Below, piece by piece: positions 18,483 to 27,268 of a stretch of 64,000 bases of DNA. Made by a program: the position numbers and the translations under genes. Below the pieces are notes generated by a model. That model ran no database searches. It saw only the letters and a list, made by a program, of their open reading frames with translations, and was not told the origin of the DNA. Origin of the DNA: Phycisphaeraceae bacterium (lineage in GTDB: Bacteria > Planctomycetota > Phycisphaerae > Phycisphaerales > UBA1924). The DNA lies in NCBI GenBank assembly GCA_020639195.1, contig JACKHB010000002.1, forward strand, positions 372,001 to 436,000, written 5' to 3'. Position 1 is the stretch's first letter. Each line of letters begins with the position of its first letter.

Positions 18483-18911
18483 CTAGGCCGTATGGCGGTC
18501 ATCGGCAGTGTCAGGCAGATTCAGAGTCTCGGAGGTCAGGCGGTCGTTGTCGTCGTAGATGTAGTCGATCTCTCGCTCCGCCGCGAAGTCCTGCGGATCG
18601 AAGACCAGGAAGCCGTCGCCATCCACGTCCAGTATGGGATCGGTGTCCCGGTCGAGGGCCAGGCGGTTGCCGGCGCCGTCGAAAGTGAACTGATCCACGT
18701 AGGCGTTGTCGAGGTCGTTCACGTCGTCGTCGCGTTGGTAGGCCTCCTGCACGAGCCGGCCTATCCCGTCGTACTCCCAGGCGTAGAGGCTGGTGCCGGT
18801 GTCGTCGGCCTCGATCGCCGCGATGCGCCGGCCGCAGTGGTATCCGCGTCGATGGTCCCGACGTCCGGCGTGCACTCCAACGCTGGGCCGTTCCCGGATG
18901 CTGGTCGCCAC
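18483..18911 (-). pseudogene. Rhs/YD-repeat core fragment
   Basis: A piece of an Rhs shell without start or toxin tip. The convincing part begins near 18820: LYAWEYDGIGRLVQEAYQRD and VDQFTFDGAGNRLALDRDTD are YD repeats, followed by EIDYIYDDNDRLTSETLNLP and the end TADDRHTA. Members of this family normally continue (DDRYTEYDW...) into more core. That continuation is found instead at the 5' end of the Rhs fragment at 20656-20697, on the far side of the toxin and immunity genes. The two pieces therefore look permuted relative to an intact gene. The first ~30 codons are probably out of frame or non-coding. Confidence 0.6.
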
Positions 18912-18947
18912 GGGACGCCTCCCGAGCAGAGACCCGTAGTCCCGTCA

Positions 18948-19229
18948 TTAATGCCAAGCCTCCACGACGTTGGCCTCATGGCCTATCCTTACAAAGAACT
19001 GCCTGAGATCCTCGGCTAGTTCTCGTGCCGCAGATTCATCAAGCACTCTGGCTACTACTACGGAGCCGTCGATACTACTGTACACTGGTCCCTCGTCGTC
19101 GTCCTCAGAATAGCGTTGTGGGACCAAGCCCACCGATGCCGTGCGTCCAGGATCGATGTCAACTGCTAGAGGCTTGCTCCATGACATTAAATGATGTTCA
19201 ATTATAATTGTGATCATGCCCTTCCTCAC
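18948..19229 (-). CDS. Probable immunity protein for the Rhs-linked toxin
   Basis: Up to 93 residues. A GTG at 19229 overlaps the toxin stop by 4 bp (GTGA); ATG 19217 is the alternative start but has its GAGGAAGG box too close. The protein is acidic and compact (MITIIIEHHLMSWSKPLAVD, VARVLDESAARELAEDLRQF). Its codons are much less G/C-biased than those of flanking chromosomal genes, as are those of the toxin tip. The immunity role is inferred from position directly after an Rhs C-terminal domain, the arrangement of polymorphic toxin systems. No named immunity family is recognised. Confidence 0.6.
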   Translation of the reverse strand: MRKGMITIIIEHHLMSWSKPLAVDIDPGRTASVGLVPQRYSEDDDEGPVYSSIDGSVVVARVLDESAARELAEDLRQFFVRIGHEANVVEAWH

Positions 19230-20656
19230 AACATCGCATTCGCCGCTTCCTGTAACATCACAACGCCGTCGCCACTGATTGGAAAGAACGTATGAACCTT
19301 GCCCTTGTAGTTAAAATACGCTCCAACTTTGATGCCGTTTGATAGCTCTGCAGTGACGAGCTTGCCGCTTTGGATAACATAATCGATACTTGACACAAAC
19401 TCTTCAAAATACCTCGCGACGTCGTCCGGCGTCGTCAGCGCGGGCCAGAGCGAATGCCTAGCAGGATTATAGAGGGCGCGTGGGACGTACGCTGGCACGT
19501 GTTCAATCACATGCCTAAACCCCTTTTCGGACATACGCACGGTTTGCCCAGTTTTGGTGGTCAAGACCCATGCATTGTCCGAAGCAGTTACAAACGTGCG
19601 CGTGAACCACGTGGCCACTGGACCAGCATACTGTGCCGCTCTACCTACGGGGTGGGCCACCCCCGCGATCGCGTGCAGCAGCTTGGCAGTGGCCTGTGCC
19701 GCCGACAGGGATGCGTGAACAACAGCTCGTCCGCCAGCTGTAATGGCTGAACCTGGAACAAGGGACAGGATATCCCACTTCGAGAACCAGGCAACTCCAG
19801 TCACTGATCCTGTCAACGCGAGGTTGACCGTCGCCTCGACCGTCTTGCCTATCAAATAATTGGCGATTACGGAGCTGATATACCCAAGTATCCCGAGCAC
19901 CAACGGGGGCAAGTTGCCTGATGGATCCGTATGACGGATCGGATCTGATAGCCCGTAAAGGAACTGCTGCAACGTAGTGGGGACCTGTACGGAGCCCGCA
20001 TAAGAATCGAGTGATACAAAGCGTCCAGTAGACTCATTATACCACCTCGCCCTGAGGTACTGCATCCCAACGGTCGAGTCCGTGAACTCGCCCGAGTACA
20101 ACAGGGCCGTGATCGCCGTCTCGATCGCGGCGTTGACGGACTCCCCGTATGCCTCGTAGTCGATCTTCTCCAGCGCGTACTGCTGAGCGACGTTGTTGTA
20201 GGCGGCGGTGACTGCGGCTCCAAGCCTATCGGCCAGCTGGCGGACGCTGCCGTGCTCGTCGTAGAGGAAGACCGCAGGTTCCTCGGCCGCGAGCGAGCTG
20301 ATCGCCGTCGCGACCGCCTGGGCGATCACGTCCAGGCCGACTGTGTACTGCCGTTCGACTTCGGGGCCCCCGCCGTCGTCCAACGTCTCCTCGACAACCT
20401 GGGCGTAGCCGGTAGCGTTCTGCTTGTCCCACAGGGAATCCCGCGTCGTCTGGTCCTGCCCGTCGTCGGTCTCCTGGCGGATGCGGAGGCCGTCGTCGTC
20501 GTAGAGGTACTCGGTGGTGACGTCGGCGCTCAGGTCCGCGTCCTGGTCGATCTCGGCCATGGTCATGCGGCCGCGGGCGTTGTAGGCGTAGGTGGTGATC
20601 GACTCCTCGTCGCCCTGATCATCGAGCCCGACATAGACAGTCTTGCCCAGGAGCAT
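19226..20656 (-). CDS. Rhs-repeat-associated core with C-terminal toxin-like domain, 5' truncated
   Basis: 476 codons from the first ATG, but homology runs in frame upstream to about 20697 (DDRYTEYDWTGG), where a TGA interrupts it, so this is the tail of a larger Rhs gene and may not have its own start. Residues 20-215 contain YD-repeat-like segments and the Rhs core signature MQYLRARWYNESTGRFVSLD, then QFLYGLSDPIRHTDPSG (about 231-247), the usual boundary before the variable tip. Residues 250-476 are the tip: hydrophobic helices, then MSEKGFRHVIEHV and a basic/aromatic C-terminus (KVGAYFNYKGKVHTFFP). A ribonuclease of the BECR type is possible; I cannot assign it. Lower GC than the surroundings indicates transfer. 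Followed by the overlapping immunity gene. Confidence 0.7.
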   Translation of the reverse strand: MLLGKTVYVGLDDQGDEESITTYAYNARGRMTMAEIDQDADLSADVTTEYLYDDDGLRIRQETDDGQDQTTRDSLWDKQNATGYAQVVEETLDDGGGPEVERQYTVGLDVIAQAVATAISSLAAEEPAVFLYDEHGSVRQLADRLGAAVTAAYNNVAQQYALEKIDYEAYGESVNAAIETAITALLYSGEFTDSTVGMQYLRARWYNESTGRFVSLDSYAGSVQVPTTLQQFLYGLSDPIRHTDPSGNLPPLVLGILGYISSVIANYLIGKTVEATVNLALTGSVTGVAWFSKWDILSLVPGSAITAGGRAVVHASLSAAQATAKLLHAIAGVAHPVGRAAQYAGPVATWFTRTFVTASDNAWVLTTKTGQTVRMSEKGFRHVIEHVPAYVPRALYNPARHSLWPALTTPDDVARYFEEFVSSIDYVIQSGKLVTAELSNGIKVGAYFNYKGKVHTFFPISGDGVVMLQEAANAML

Positions 20657-20745
20657 GGTGGATCCGCCGGTCCAATCGTACTCCGTGTAGCGGTCATCCC
20701 GTCATGCACGCCACGCGGTCCGCGAAGCGACCGGCGGTCGCACGC

Positions 20746-20937
20746 CTACTCCTGGGGCGACGGCACGAACTCGACACCTGCTCTATCAAGGCCCGACGGG
20801 TCTTCGAGCCAAAGGCCGCCCTCGGGCCATCGGGTTGGGACAGAGAAAAGATCCGCGAGCAGCTTCTCCAACCTACCCCACGGTGTGTCGCGGGGGCCGT
20901 TCCGAACGATGAGCGTACCGCGTTCGTCTGGCGGGCG
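20746..20937 (-). pseudogene. Remnant of an unidentified gene at the edge of the Rhs island
   Basis: The last ~60 codons of an open frame look protein-like (DERGTLIVRNGPRDTPWGRL, EKLLADLFSVPTRWPEGGLW, GVEFVPSPQE, stop). The upstream continuation turns into Arg-rich sequence with no start, so the 5' part is lost. It lies about 50 bp outside the truncated Rhs end. The bases from here to 21118 hold no other gene that I can support. Confidence 0.35.
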
Positions 20938-21118
20938 GGAGTCCTGGCCATGGGATGTCTGCGCACGCTTGTTGTTTCGCGGCGTCTGCGCGCGGTAGAC
21001 TCGCGGCGCCGGCGAGGCTCGGCGTGGACGAATCGCGAAGCGTGCCTTTGCGATGCACGAGCGAGATCGCGGTCGGCGTTGGCGGGTCGCCTCAAGATCG
21101 GCGACCGAGGAGCGCTCC

Positions 21119-21886
21119 ATGAGAGGGACCAGGTGTGCGTCGTGCGCGATCGTTGCGTCGATCGCGTGGATCGGCCCGTGCACGGCCTCTGCGGGCATCA
21201 TCGCGGCAGATGATTTCAGTTACCCCGACGGGACGCTGCTGGGCCTCAACGGGGGGTTCGGCTGGCTGTCGCCGTGGACCGGCAACGGCGTGGACGTGGT
21301 GTCCGGCCGGGCCGAGACGAACGTCGTCGGCAACCCGCCCAAGTACGGCTTTCGCGTGTTCGACAACCCGGGCTCGACGGGCGATCTGTTCGTCCGGTTC
21401 GGCTTCAACACGGCGAACTTCGCGGACTCGGACTATTTCGGATGCCAGCTCTCGGTGGGCGTCAACAACAACATTCTGCTGTTCGGCAAGGGCGTCGGCG
21501 GCACGACCTTCGGGGTGGGCAACTCGGGGCTGGTCAGCACGGGCATCACGGTGCAGCCGAACACGGACTATGTGCTCATCGGCGCGTATCACGTGGTGCC
21601 GGGGCCGGACCCGGATCAGCTCATGCTCTGGGTCAATCCCGATGGCGCGGACTTCTTCAACACGGTGACGGGGGCGACCAGCGCCGATGCGGTGAGCCTC
21701 GAGCTCGTGGCGTTCCACGCGTCGAACTTCAATATGTTCTCGGGGATCGCGGGAACGCGGTTCGACGATCTGGTGATCTCCAATGACGCCTCGGGGGTCG
21801 GGCTGAATGTGCCGGCGCCGGCGAGCGCCGGCGCGGTGGTGTGGGCGGGGTTCCTGGCGGGGAGACGACGCCGCGACCGAGGGTGA
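21119..21886 (+). CDS. Secreted protein with PEP-CTERM-like tail
   Basis: 255 residues from ATG 21119, preceded by GAGGAG. The signal peptide CASCAIVASIAWIGPCTASA is followed by a concanavalin-like beta sandwich: ADDFSYPDGTLLGLNGGFGW at the start, then GFRVFDNPGSTGDLFVRFGF, VNPDGADF and a final DDLVISND, the strand order of LamG-like planctomycete exoproteins. The C-terminus NVPAPASAGAVVWAGFLAGR plus RRRDRG is the sorting tail. Role unknown, presumably surface or matrix. Confidence 0.75.
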   Translation: MRGTRCASCAIVASIAWIGPCTASAGIIAADDFSYPDGTLLGLNGGFGWLSPWTGNGVDVVSGRAETNVVGNPPKYGFRVFDNPGSTGDLFVRFGFNTANFADSDYFGCQLSVGVNNNILLFGKGVGGTTFGVGNSGLVSTGITVQPNTDYVLIGAYHVVPGPDPDQLMLWVNPDGADFFNTVTGATSADAVSLELVAFHASNFNMFSGIAGTRFDDLVISNDASGVGLNVPAPASAGAVVWAGFLAGRRRRDRG

Positions 21887-22124
21887 TGCGTTCGCTCCGC
21901 GGGTTCGTTCGGCGGGGTCGTTCGGCGGGGTTGTTTGGCGCATTGGCGGGATCGGGCGCTGGGGGCGCTGGGGCCCTTGACGGCGCGCCGGCACGGCCAC
22001 ACACTTGCGGACCGCCCCGCGGGGCTTCCCGTGCCTCCTGGGAGGGGGGGCCTGCAATACGGGCCGTCCATGTCCGTTGCGCTGATTCACGCGGGAGAGA
22101 AGTCACCCCATTCGGAGATCGCCC

Positions 22125-22868
22125 ATGCGCTCGACCCTCAGAGTTGGTCTCGTTGCCCTGTCCCTGGGTTCGGTTGTCGGTCTTGCGATGGCCTTCCAGC
22201 CCGAGCCGCCTCGTCCGGGCCGCCAGCCCGGTCGCCAGCCTGGCCAGGGGCAGCCCGGGCAGCCGGGCGGTCGTCAGCCCGGTGGGTTCGGCGACCCGGC
22301 GCAGTTCGTCGAGCGGCTGATGGAGAACGACGCCAACGGGGATGGCAAGCTCTCGCGTGACGAGGTTCCCGAGCGGTTCGGCGCGTTCTTCGAGCGTGTG
22401 GATGGGAATTCCGACGGCTTCCTCGACCGCGAGGAGCTCGAGACGTTCGCCGCGAGCCGGCCCGGTCGGGGCCCCGGCGGGCCCGGGGGCGATGCGCCCG
22501 AGGGCGGCCCGGTGGACATGCACCAGAGCATGGAGCGGGCGGGACGGGCTCTTCGCGGGCTGCAGCGCTCGCGCTTCGATGCGCAGTCGCGCGGGAGCGA
22601 TCTCGAGCAGGTGCAGGCGATCGAGGGCGCACTGGTCGCGGCGAAGTCGGTGGTGGACTCGGCCCCGATGTCGCCGACGGCCAAGGAGGCGTTCGGCGAT
22701 GATCGTGAGGAGTTCACGACCGAGTTCCGGCTGGCGCTGATCCGGGCGATCCAGGCGTCGCTGGAGCTCGAGATGATGGTGCTGCAGAACGATCAGGAGG
22801 GCGCGCGGGACGCGTTCACGGCGCTTCGCGAGGCCCAGGAGGACGGGCACGACCTGTTCCAGCCGTAG
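22125..22868 (+). CDS. Exported EF-hand protein
   Basis: 247 residues. A signal peptide (MRSTLRVGLVALSLGSVVGL) is followed by a Pro/Gly/Gln-rich linker. Two canonical EF-hand loops follow, DANGDGKLSRDEV (about 67-79) and DGNSDGFLDREEL (about 91-103), with a helix between them, indicating Ca2+ binding. A second Gly/Pro linker leads to a helical C-terminal domain (~100 residues) of unknown function. Such EF-hand exoproteins are frequent in planctomycetes. Spacing to the convergent gene at 22881 is 12 bp. Confidence 0.85.
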   Translation: MRSTLRVGLVALSLGSVVGLAMAFQPEPPRPGRQPGRQPGQGQPGQPGGRQPGGFGDPAQFVERLMENDANGDGKLSRDEVPERFGAFFERVDGNSDGFLDREELETFAASRPGRGPGGPGGDAPEGGPVDMHQSMERAGRALRGLQRSRFDAQSRGSDLEQVQAIEGALVAAKSVVDSAPMSPTAKEAFGDDREEFTTEFRLALIRAIQASLELEMMVLQNDQEGARDAFTALREAQEDGHDLFQP

Positions 22869-22880
22869 GGCGGGAGCGGA

Positions 22881-23699
22881 TCAGGCGTCGGGCAGCACGA
22901 CGCGCACGACGTACTCGAACAGCCGCTCCTGGCGCTCGGGGTCCAGCGCGCGATAGACCGCGCGCATGGTCTCTCGGCGCTGGGCGGGCGTGGCCTCGAG
23001 CCGGGTCGCGCGGATGTGCTCGATCATGAGGTCGCGGATGGTCGCGCGCTGCTGCGGCGTGGGCTCCACGGCGGCGTAGACGGCCTCGAGCGATTCGCGG
23101 TAGCGGCGCAGGGAGACCTCGTACGCCTCCTGCAGCTCGCGCTGCGCGACGCGCTGGGCGAGCGCGCGCTCGGTGCGTTCGATCGCCTCGGGCCCGCGAT
23201 CGGTCGCATCGCGCAGCTCCCATCGCGCCCACTCGCGCCAGTACTCATTGAGGATGGCCCGCAGGCGCGACCGCTGGTCGGGCCCGAGCGTGTCATCGAA
23301 GAGGGCGAGCAGCGGGTCTCGTGGGGATCCCGGGTCGAGCGCCTCGATCAGATCGAGGCTCAGGCGAGACGCCGTCTCGCGGTCGCCCGCGCTCATCGCG
23401 TCGGTGATCTCGCGGACCTCGTCGATCCGATCGACCAGCAGCATCGCGGCGGCGGTCGCGCGATCGCGCACGATCTCCTGGACGGATGCCCACTGGTCGT
23501 CGGTCAGGTCCAGCAGGCGGACCGCGGCAATCTCGGGCCGGCCCTCGACGGGGCGGAACTCGCCGGTCATGGCGCGGTCCACGATGGTCAGGCGCTGCTC
23601 GTCGGGCACGGGCGGCCCGCGGAGGGGATCGTCCTGCGCGAGCGCGCCCGCCGACGCGGCGCCCCACACCGTGCAGATCAGCCATGCGCGTGTGCTCAT
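22881..23699 (-). CDS. Exported helical protein (Spy/CpxP-like architecture)
   Basis: 272 residues from ATG 23699; upstream in-frame codons do not extend the signal peptide. Leader MSTRAWLICTVWGAASAGAL ends A-Q. The mature part is almost all amphipathic helix with LLDLTDDQWASVQEIVRDRA and VEPTPQQRATIRDLMIEHIR, resembling the LTxxQ-type repeats of Spy/CpxP periplasmic chaperones. It is longer than those, so homology is uncertain. Convergent with the EF-hand gene. Confidence 0.6.
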   Translation of the reverse strand: MSTRAWLICTVWGAASAGALAQDDPLRGPPVPDEQRLTIVDRAMTGEFRPVEGRPEIAAVRLLDLTDDQWASVQEIVRDRATAAAMLLVDRIDEVREITDAMSAGDRETASRLSLDLIEALDPGSPRDPLLALFDDTLGPDQRSRLRAILNEYWREWARWELRDATDRGPEAIERTERALAQRVAQRELQEAYEVSLRRYRESLEAVYAAVEPTPQQRATIRDLMIEHIRATRLEATPAQRRETMRAVYRALDPERQERLFEYVVRVVLPDA

Positions 23700-23760
23700 G
23701 GCGGGCAGTGTACCGCGCCGGGCCCGGCTCTCGAACGCGGAAATCACCGGTGATTGCGGG

Positions 23761-24678
23761 TCAATCGAACAGGTGCTTGAGCGCGTCGATGATCCCGTGC
23801 TGCATCTCGGGGCTGGTCTCGGTCCAGAACGAGCAATCCACTGCGTTGAGGATCTTCTCGGTGGTGCGACCCAGCAGCGCGCCGAACGTGTCCGATGTGC
23901 GATGGTGCGTGCTCATGAAGAGCAGTTCGATTCCCAGCTCCGCGGCCAGCGTGGGGATGCTCCGGCCGGGCGCGCCCTGGGCGAACTTGAGGGTCATCTC
24001 GGGGTCCGAGGCCGTGCGCACCTTGTTGACGGCTTCCTCGAACTGCTCCGTGCCGAGGCGGCGCAGCTTCTCGTGGGCCTGCTCCTCGGACAGGATGGTG
24101 TGGTAGCCCATGGGAAGCTCGTACGCGTGCAGCATCGTCACGTCCTTGACGCCCAGCAACCGGGCGACGTCCAGCGAGCGGCGAAGCTCGGGGTGCTGGC
24201 CCGCGTCGAGGTCGCAGGCGACGCCGATGCGGCGGTACATGCCGCGGAACTCGGGCTGCACGATCAGCGTGCTCACGGGGTTGTGTCGGACGACGCGGTG
24301 GGCGATGGAGCCGATGACGCCGCGCTTGAGCCCGCCCTTGCCGTAGCGGCCCATGACGACGAGGTCGGCCTTGAGTTCCTTGCGTTTGGAGAGGATCTCC
24401 TTTTCGGGCTCGCCCCGGGCGATGTGTCGCTCCGTCTCGTCCAGGCCGTGGCTCTTGGCGAAGCTGTCGAGTTCCTCGCGCGCCTGGCGCATGTGGGTCT
24501 CGGCGAGGCCGGGCACGGCCTTCTCGGCGTTGGGGTCCATGGGCTCGATGACGTGGATGACGTGGAGTTCGGCGCGGAACAGGTCGGCCAACTGGCGGGC
24601 CATGAGCACCCCGCCCACGGACTCGCCCGAGAGGCCGGTGCAGACCAGGATGCGGCGGATCTGACGAGGTGCGGACAT
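23761..24678 (-). CDS. Universal stress protein with two tandem USP domains
   Basis: 305 residues. Domain 1 (about 1-145) opens IRRILVCTGLSGES and ends with the ATP-binding type motif VVMGRYGKGGLKRGVIGSIA followed by HNPVSTLIV. Domain 2 (about 148-300) has RRIGVACDLDAG and FMSTHHRTSDTFGALLGRTT but lacks the full Gly-x2-Gly-x9-Gly pattern, so only the first domain is likely to bind nucleotide. Cytoplasmic stress-response role by family. Divergent from lepA with a 177-bp gap that could hold both promoters. Confidence 0.9.
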   Translation of the reverse strand: MSAPRQIRRILVCTGLSGESVGGVLMARQLADLFRAELHVIHVIEPMDPNAEKAVPGLAETHMRQAREELDSFAKSHGLDETERHIARGEPEKEILSKRKELKADLVVMGRYGKGGLKRGVIGSIAHRVVRHNPVSTLIVQPEFRGMYRRIGVACDLDAGQHPELRRSLDVARLLGVKDVTMLHAYELPMGYHTILSEEQAHEKLRRLGTEQFEEAVNKVRTASDPEMTLKFAQGAPGRSIPTLAAELGIELLFMSTHHRTSDTFGALLGRTTEKILNAVDCSFWTETSPEMQHGIIDALKHLFD

Positions 24679-24855
24679 TGGTCGCCTCCGTGCTGATCGA
24701 GAGAACCCGGATCACTCTATCGGCCGTTCGAGCCCGGATCGTCGGGACGGCGTCGCGGGGAGCCCCAAACCGGTGTCGCCGCGTGCGCGCAGCGACCGGA
24801 CCTCGAATCGCGAACGCCTACCATCGTCCGATCTTTTCCTGGAGCCACAGACGAG

Positions 24856-26685
24856 ATGGACCTCAGCCGGATTCGCAACTTTTCCATCATCGCCCACATC
24901 GACCACGGCAAGTCCACGCTCGCCGACCGCCTCCTGCAGGTGACGCACGCGGTGTCGGAGCGCGAGGCCCGCGAGCAGTTGCTCGACGACATGGACCTGG
25001 AGCGGGAGCGGGGCATCACCATCAAGGCCTCGGCCGTGACGGTGATGTACAGCCCCGAGGACGGCGGCGAGCCGTACATGCTCAACTTCATCGACACGCC
25101 CGGGCACGTGGACTTCTCGTACGAGGTGTCGCGGGCGCTCAAGGCCTGCGAGGGGGCGATCCTCGTGGTGGACGCCACGCAGGGCGTCGAGGCCCAGACC
25201 GTGGTGAACGCGTACCTCGCGGTGGGGCAGAACCTCGAGATCATCCCGGTGCTGAACAAGATCGACCTGCCCAGCGCGCGGCCCGACGACATCGCGATGG
25301 AGATCGAGCAGGTGCTCGGGTTCGACGCGGAGGACTGCCTGCACGTGTCGGCCAAATCGGGCATCGGCGTGGCGGGGCTGCTCGAGGCGGTGATCAGGCG
25401 GCTGCCCCCGCCGCGAGAGCCCGTGGTGGACCAGACGCGGGCGCTGATCTTCGACGCGGTGTACGACGACTATCGCGGCGTGATCGTGTACATCCGGATG
25501 TTCGACGGGCGGCTTCGGGTGGGCGACAAGGTCCGCATGATGGGGCTGGAGCGGTCGTATCTCGTGACGGAGCTGGGCAAGTACACGCCCAAGCCCACGC
25601 GCGTGCAGGAATTGGGCCCGGGGGAGACGGGGTACCTGATCGCGGCGATCCGCAACCTCGCGGACGTGCGGGTCGGCGACACGATCACGCTGGAGCGGGA
25701 CCCGGCGTCGGAGCCTCTGGAAGGGTATCAGCCGCCCAACCAGATGGTGTTCTGCGACTTCTACCCGGCGACCACCGAGAAGAAGGGCAACGACTTCGAG
25801 CAGCTGCGCGAGGCGGTGGAGAAGCTGAGCCTGAACGACTCGTCGTTCACGTTCCAGGCGGTGCACAGCGAGGCGCTGGGATTCGGGTTCCGGTGCGGGT
25901 TCCTCGGGCTGCTGCACATGGACATCGTGCAGGAGCGGCTGGAGCGCGAGGGCGGGGTGGAGGTGGTGCAGACCGCGCCGACGGTGACGTACAAGGTGCG
26001 GGTGCGGGGCAAGGAGGGCGTGATCGAGGAGATGGAGGTGCACAACCCGGCGGACCTGCCCGACGCCGCGAACATCGTGGAGATCTCCGAGCCGATCTGC
26101 CAGGTGGAGATCATGACGCCCAACCAGTACGTGGGCGATCTGATGAAGCTGTGCATGGACCGGCGCGGGGTGTACAAGTCACAGACGATGGTCGGCGACA
26201 CGCGCCAGATGCTGACGTTCGAGATCCCGCTGGCGGAGATCATCTACGACTTCTACGACAAGCTCAAGGGGATGACCAGCGGGTACGGCACGATGGACTA
26301 CGAGGTGGTGCGGTTCAGCGCGGACAAGCTGGTCAAGGTGGACGTGCTGATCAACGCGGAGAAGGTCGAGGCGCTGAGCCTGATCTGCCATCGCGACCGG
26401 GCCGAGCAGCGCGGGCGGCATCTGCTCATCAAGCTGCGCAAGGAGATCCCGCGCCACCAGTTCGAGATCCCGCTGCAGGCGGCGATCGGCGGGAAGATCA
26501 TCGCGCGCGAGACGATCAAGGGCTTCAGGAAGGACGTGACGGCCAAGTGCTACGGGGGCGACTTCACCCGCAAGCGGAAGCTGCTGGAGAAGCAGAAGGA
26601 GGGGAAGAAGCGGATGAAGAACGTGGGGAGCGTGAACATCCCGCAGGAGGCGTTCATGGCGGTGCTGGATACGGGAGAGGAGTGA
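24856..26685 (+). CDS. lepA: Elongation factor 4 (LepA), back-translocating GTPase
   Basis: 609 residues, the usual length. G motifs: IIAHIDHGKSTLADRLL, RERGITIKASAV, DTPGHVDF and NKIDLPSA. The unique LepA C-terminal domain is present: YGTMDYEVVRFSADKLVKVD, then KIIARETIKGFRKDVTAKCY and GGDFTRKRKLLEKQKEGKKR. It acts on stalled ribosomes in the cytoplasm. The stop is followed within 2 bp by the start of a small unknown gene, indicating translational coupling. Confidence 0.97.
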   Translation: MDLSRIRNFSIIAHIDHGKSTLADRLLQVTHAVSEREAREQLLDDMDLERERGITIKASAVTVMYSPEDGGEPYMLNFIDTPGHVDFSYEVSRALKACEGAILVVDATQGVEAQTVVNAYLAVGQNLEIIPVLNKIDLPSARPDDIAMEIEQVLGFDAEDCLHVSAKSGIGVAGLLEAVIRRLPPPREPVVDQTRALIFDAVYDDYRGVIVYIRMFDGRLRVGDKVRMMGLERSYLVTELGKYTPKPTRVQELGPGETGYLIAAIRNLADVRVGDTITLERDPASEPLEGYQPPNQMVFCDFYPATTEKKGNDFEQLREAVEKLSLNDSSFTFQAVHSEALGFGFRCGFLGLLHMDIVQERLEREGGVEVVQTAPTVTYKVRVRGKEGVIEEMEVHNPADLPDAANIVEISEPICQVEIMTPNQYVGDLMKLCMDRRGVYKSQTMVGDTRQMLTFEIPLAEIIYDFYDKLKGMTSGYGTMDYEVVRFSADKLVKVDVLINAEKVEALSLICHRDRAEQRGRHLLIKLRKEIPRHQFEIPLQAAIGGKIIARETIKGFRKDVTAKCYGGDFTRKRKLLEKQKEGKKRMKNVGSVNIPQEAFMAVLDTGEE

Positions 26686-26687
26686 GT

Positions 26688-27167
26688 GTGACCTCGCTCG
26701 GGCGGGTTGCGATCACCTGCCGCATTGAGCGTGAAGCGGGCGTCGATCCCTCCGCAGAGTCCGCCGGGTTCTCGCCGGGACAGGTCTTCCTTGTCGTGAC
26801 CAACGACGCCGGCGTCGAGACGGCCCGGTTCGAGAGCCCGCCGGGATTCCAGGCGCTGATGCTCGCGTGCGATCTTGGCTCTGCGGTCCTGATCGCGACC
26901 CATCCCCGTCGGCCTGGCGCTGGACACTGGGACCCGCCGTCGGCGCGACACCGGCTCGTGCTCGATGGCGACCGCAAGGGTCGGGTGCTCATCAAGGGCC
27001 AGGGCCAGACGACCCACGTCCCCGCGCTGGACCTTGTTGTGGCTCTCAAGGACGCCCTGTGCGAGGCGTGGGACACGTTCGCTCGGCATCTGCCCGAGGA
27101 CGATGCGGTCCGGCAGGACCTGCGGTGCGTGCTCGACGAGCTTGGCCAGAGGCATGCCGAGTTGTAA
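26688..27167 (+). CDS. Hypothetical protein downstream of lepA
   Basis: 159 residues from GTG 26688, chosen because GGAGAGG (26674-26680) is spaced 7 bases away. A second in-frame GTG at 26682 overlaps the lepA stop but has no correctly spaced box. The protein is a mixed alpha/beta sequence (VFLVVTNDAGVETARFESPP, HRLVLDGDRKGRVLIKGQG, VVALKDALCEAWDTFARHLP) without a signal or recognised domain. Probably co-transcribed with lepA. Confidence 0.55.
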   Translation: MTSLGRVAITCRIEREAGVDPSAESAGFSPGQVFLVVTNDAGVETARFESPPGFQALMLACDLGSAVLIATHPRRPGAGHWDPPSARHRLVLDGDRKGRVLIKGQGQTTHVPALDLVVALKDALCEAWDTFARHLPEDDAVRQDLRCVLDELGQRHAEL

Positions 27168-27268
27168 CGGGTGCTTGGACGATCGCGCCGGGAGGTCTCC
27201 CCCGCGCCTTGCTCTCCGGACAGCCCTCTCGTCGACATCGCCTCGGACCCTTCACGCAAGGAGCGGGC

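Noticed and set aside
18241..18688. Plus-strand open frames across the tRNA fragment
   Set aside because: They contain the EGNRTLD/GIEPSTFSLGS-type strings that are well-known artefacts of translating the antisense of tRNA-Gly.
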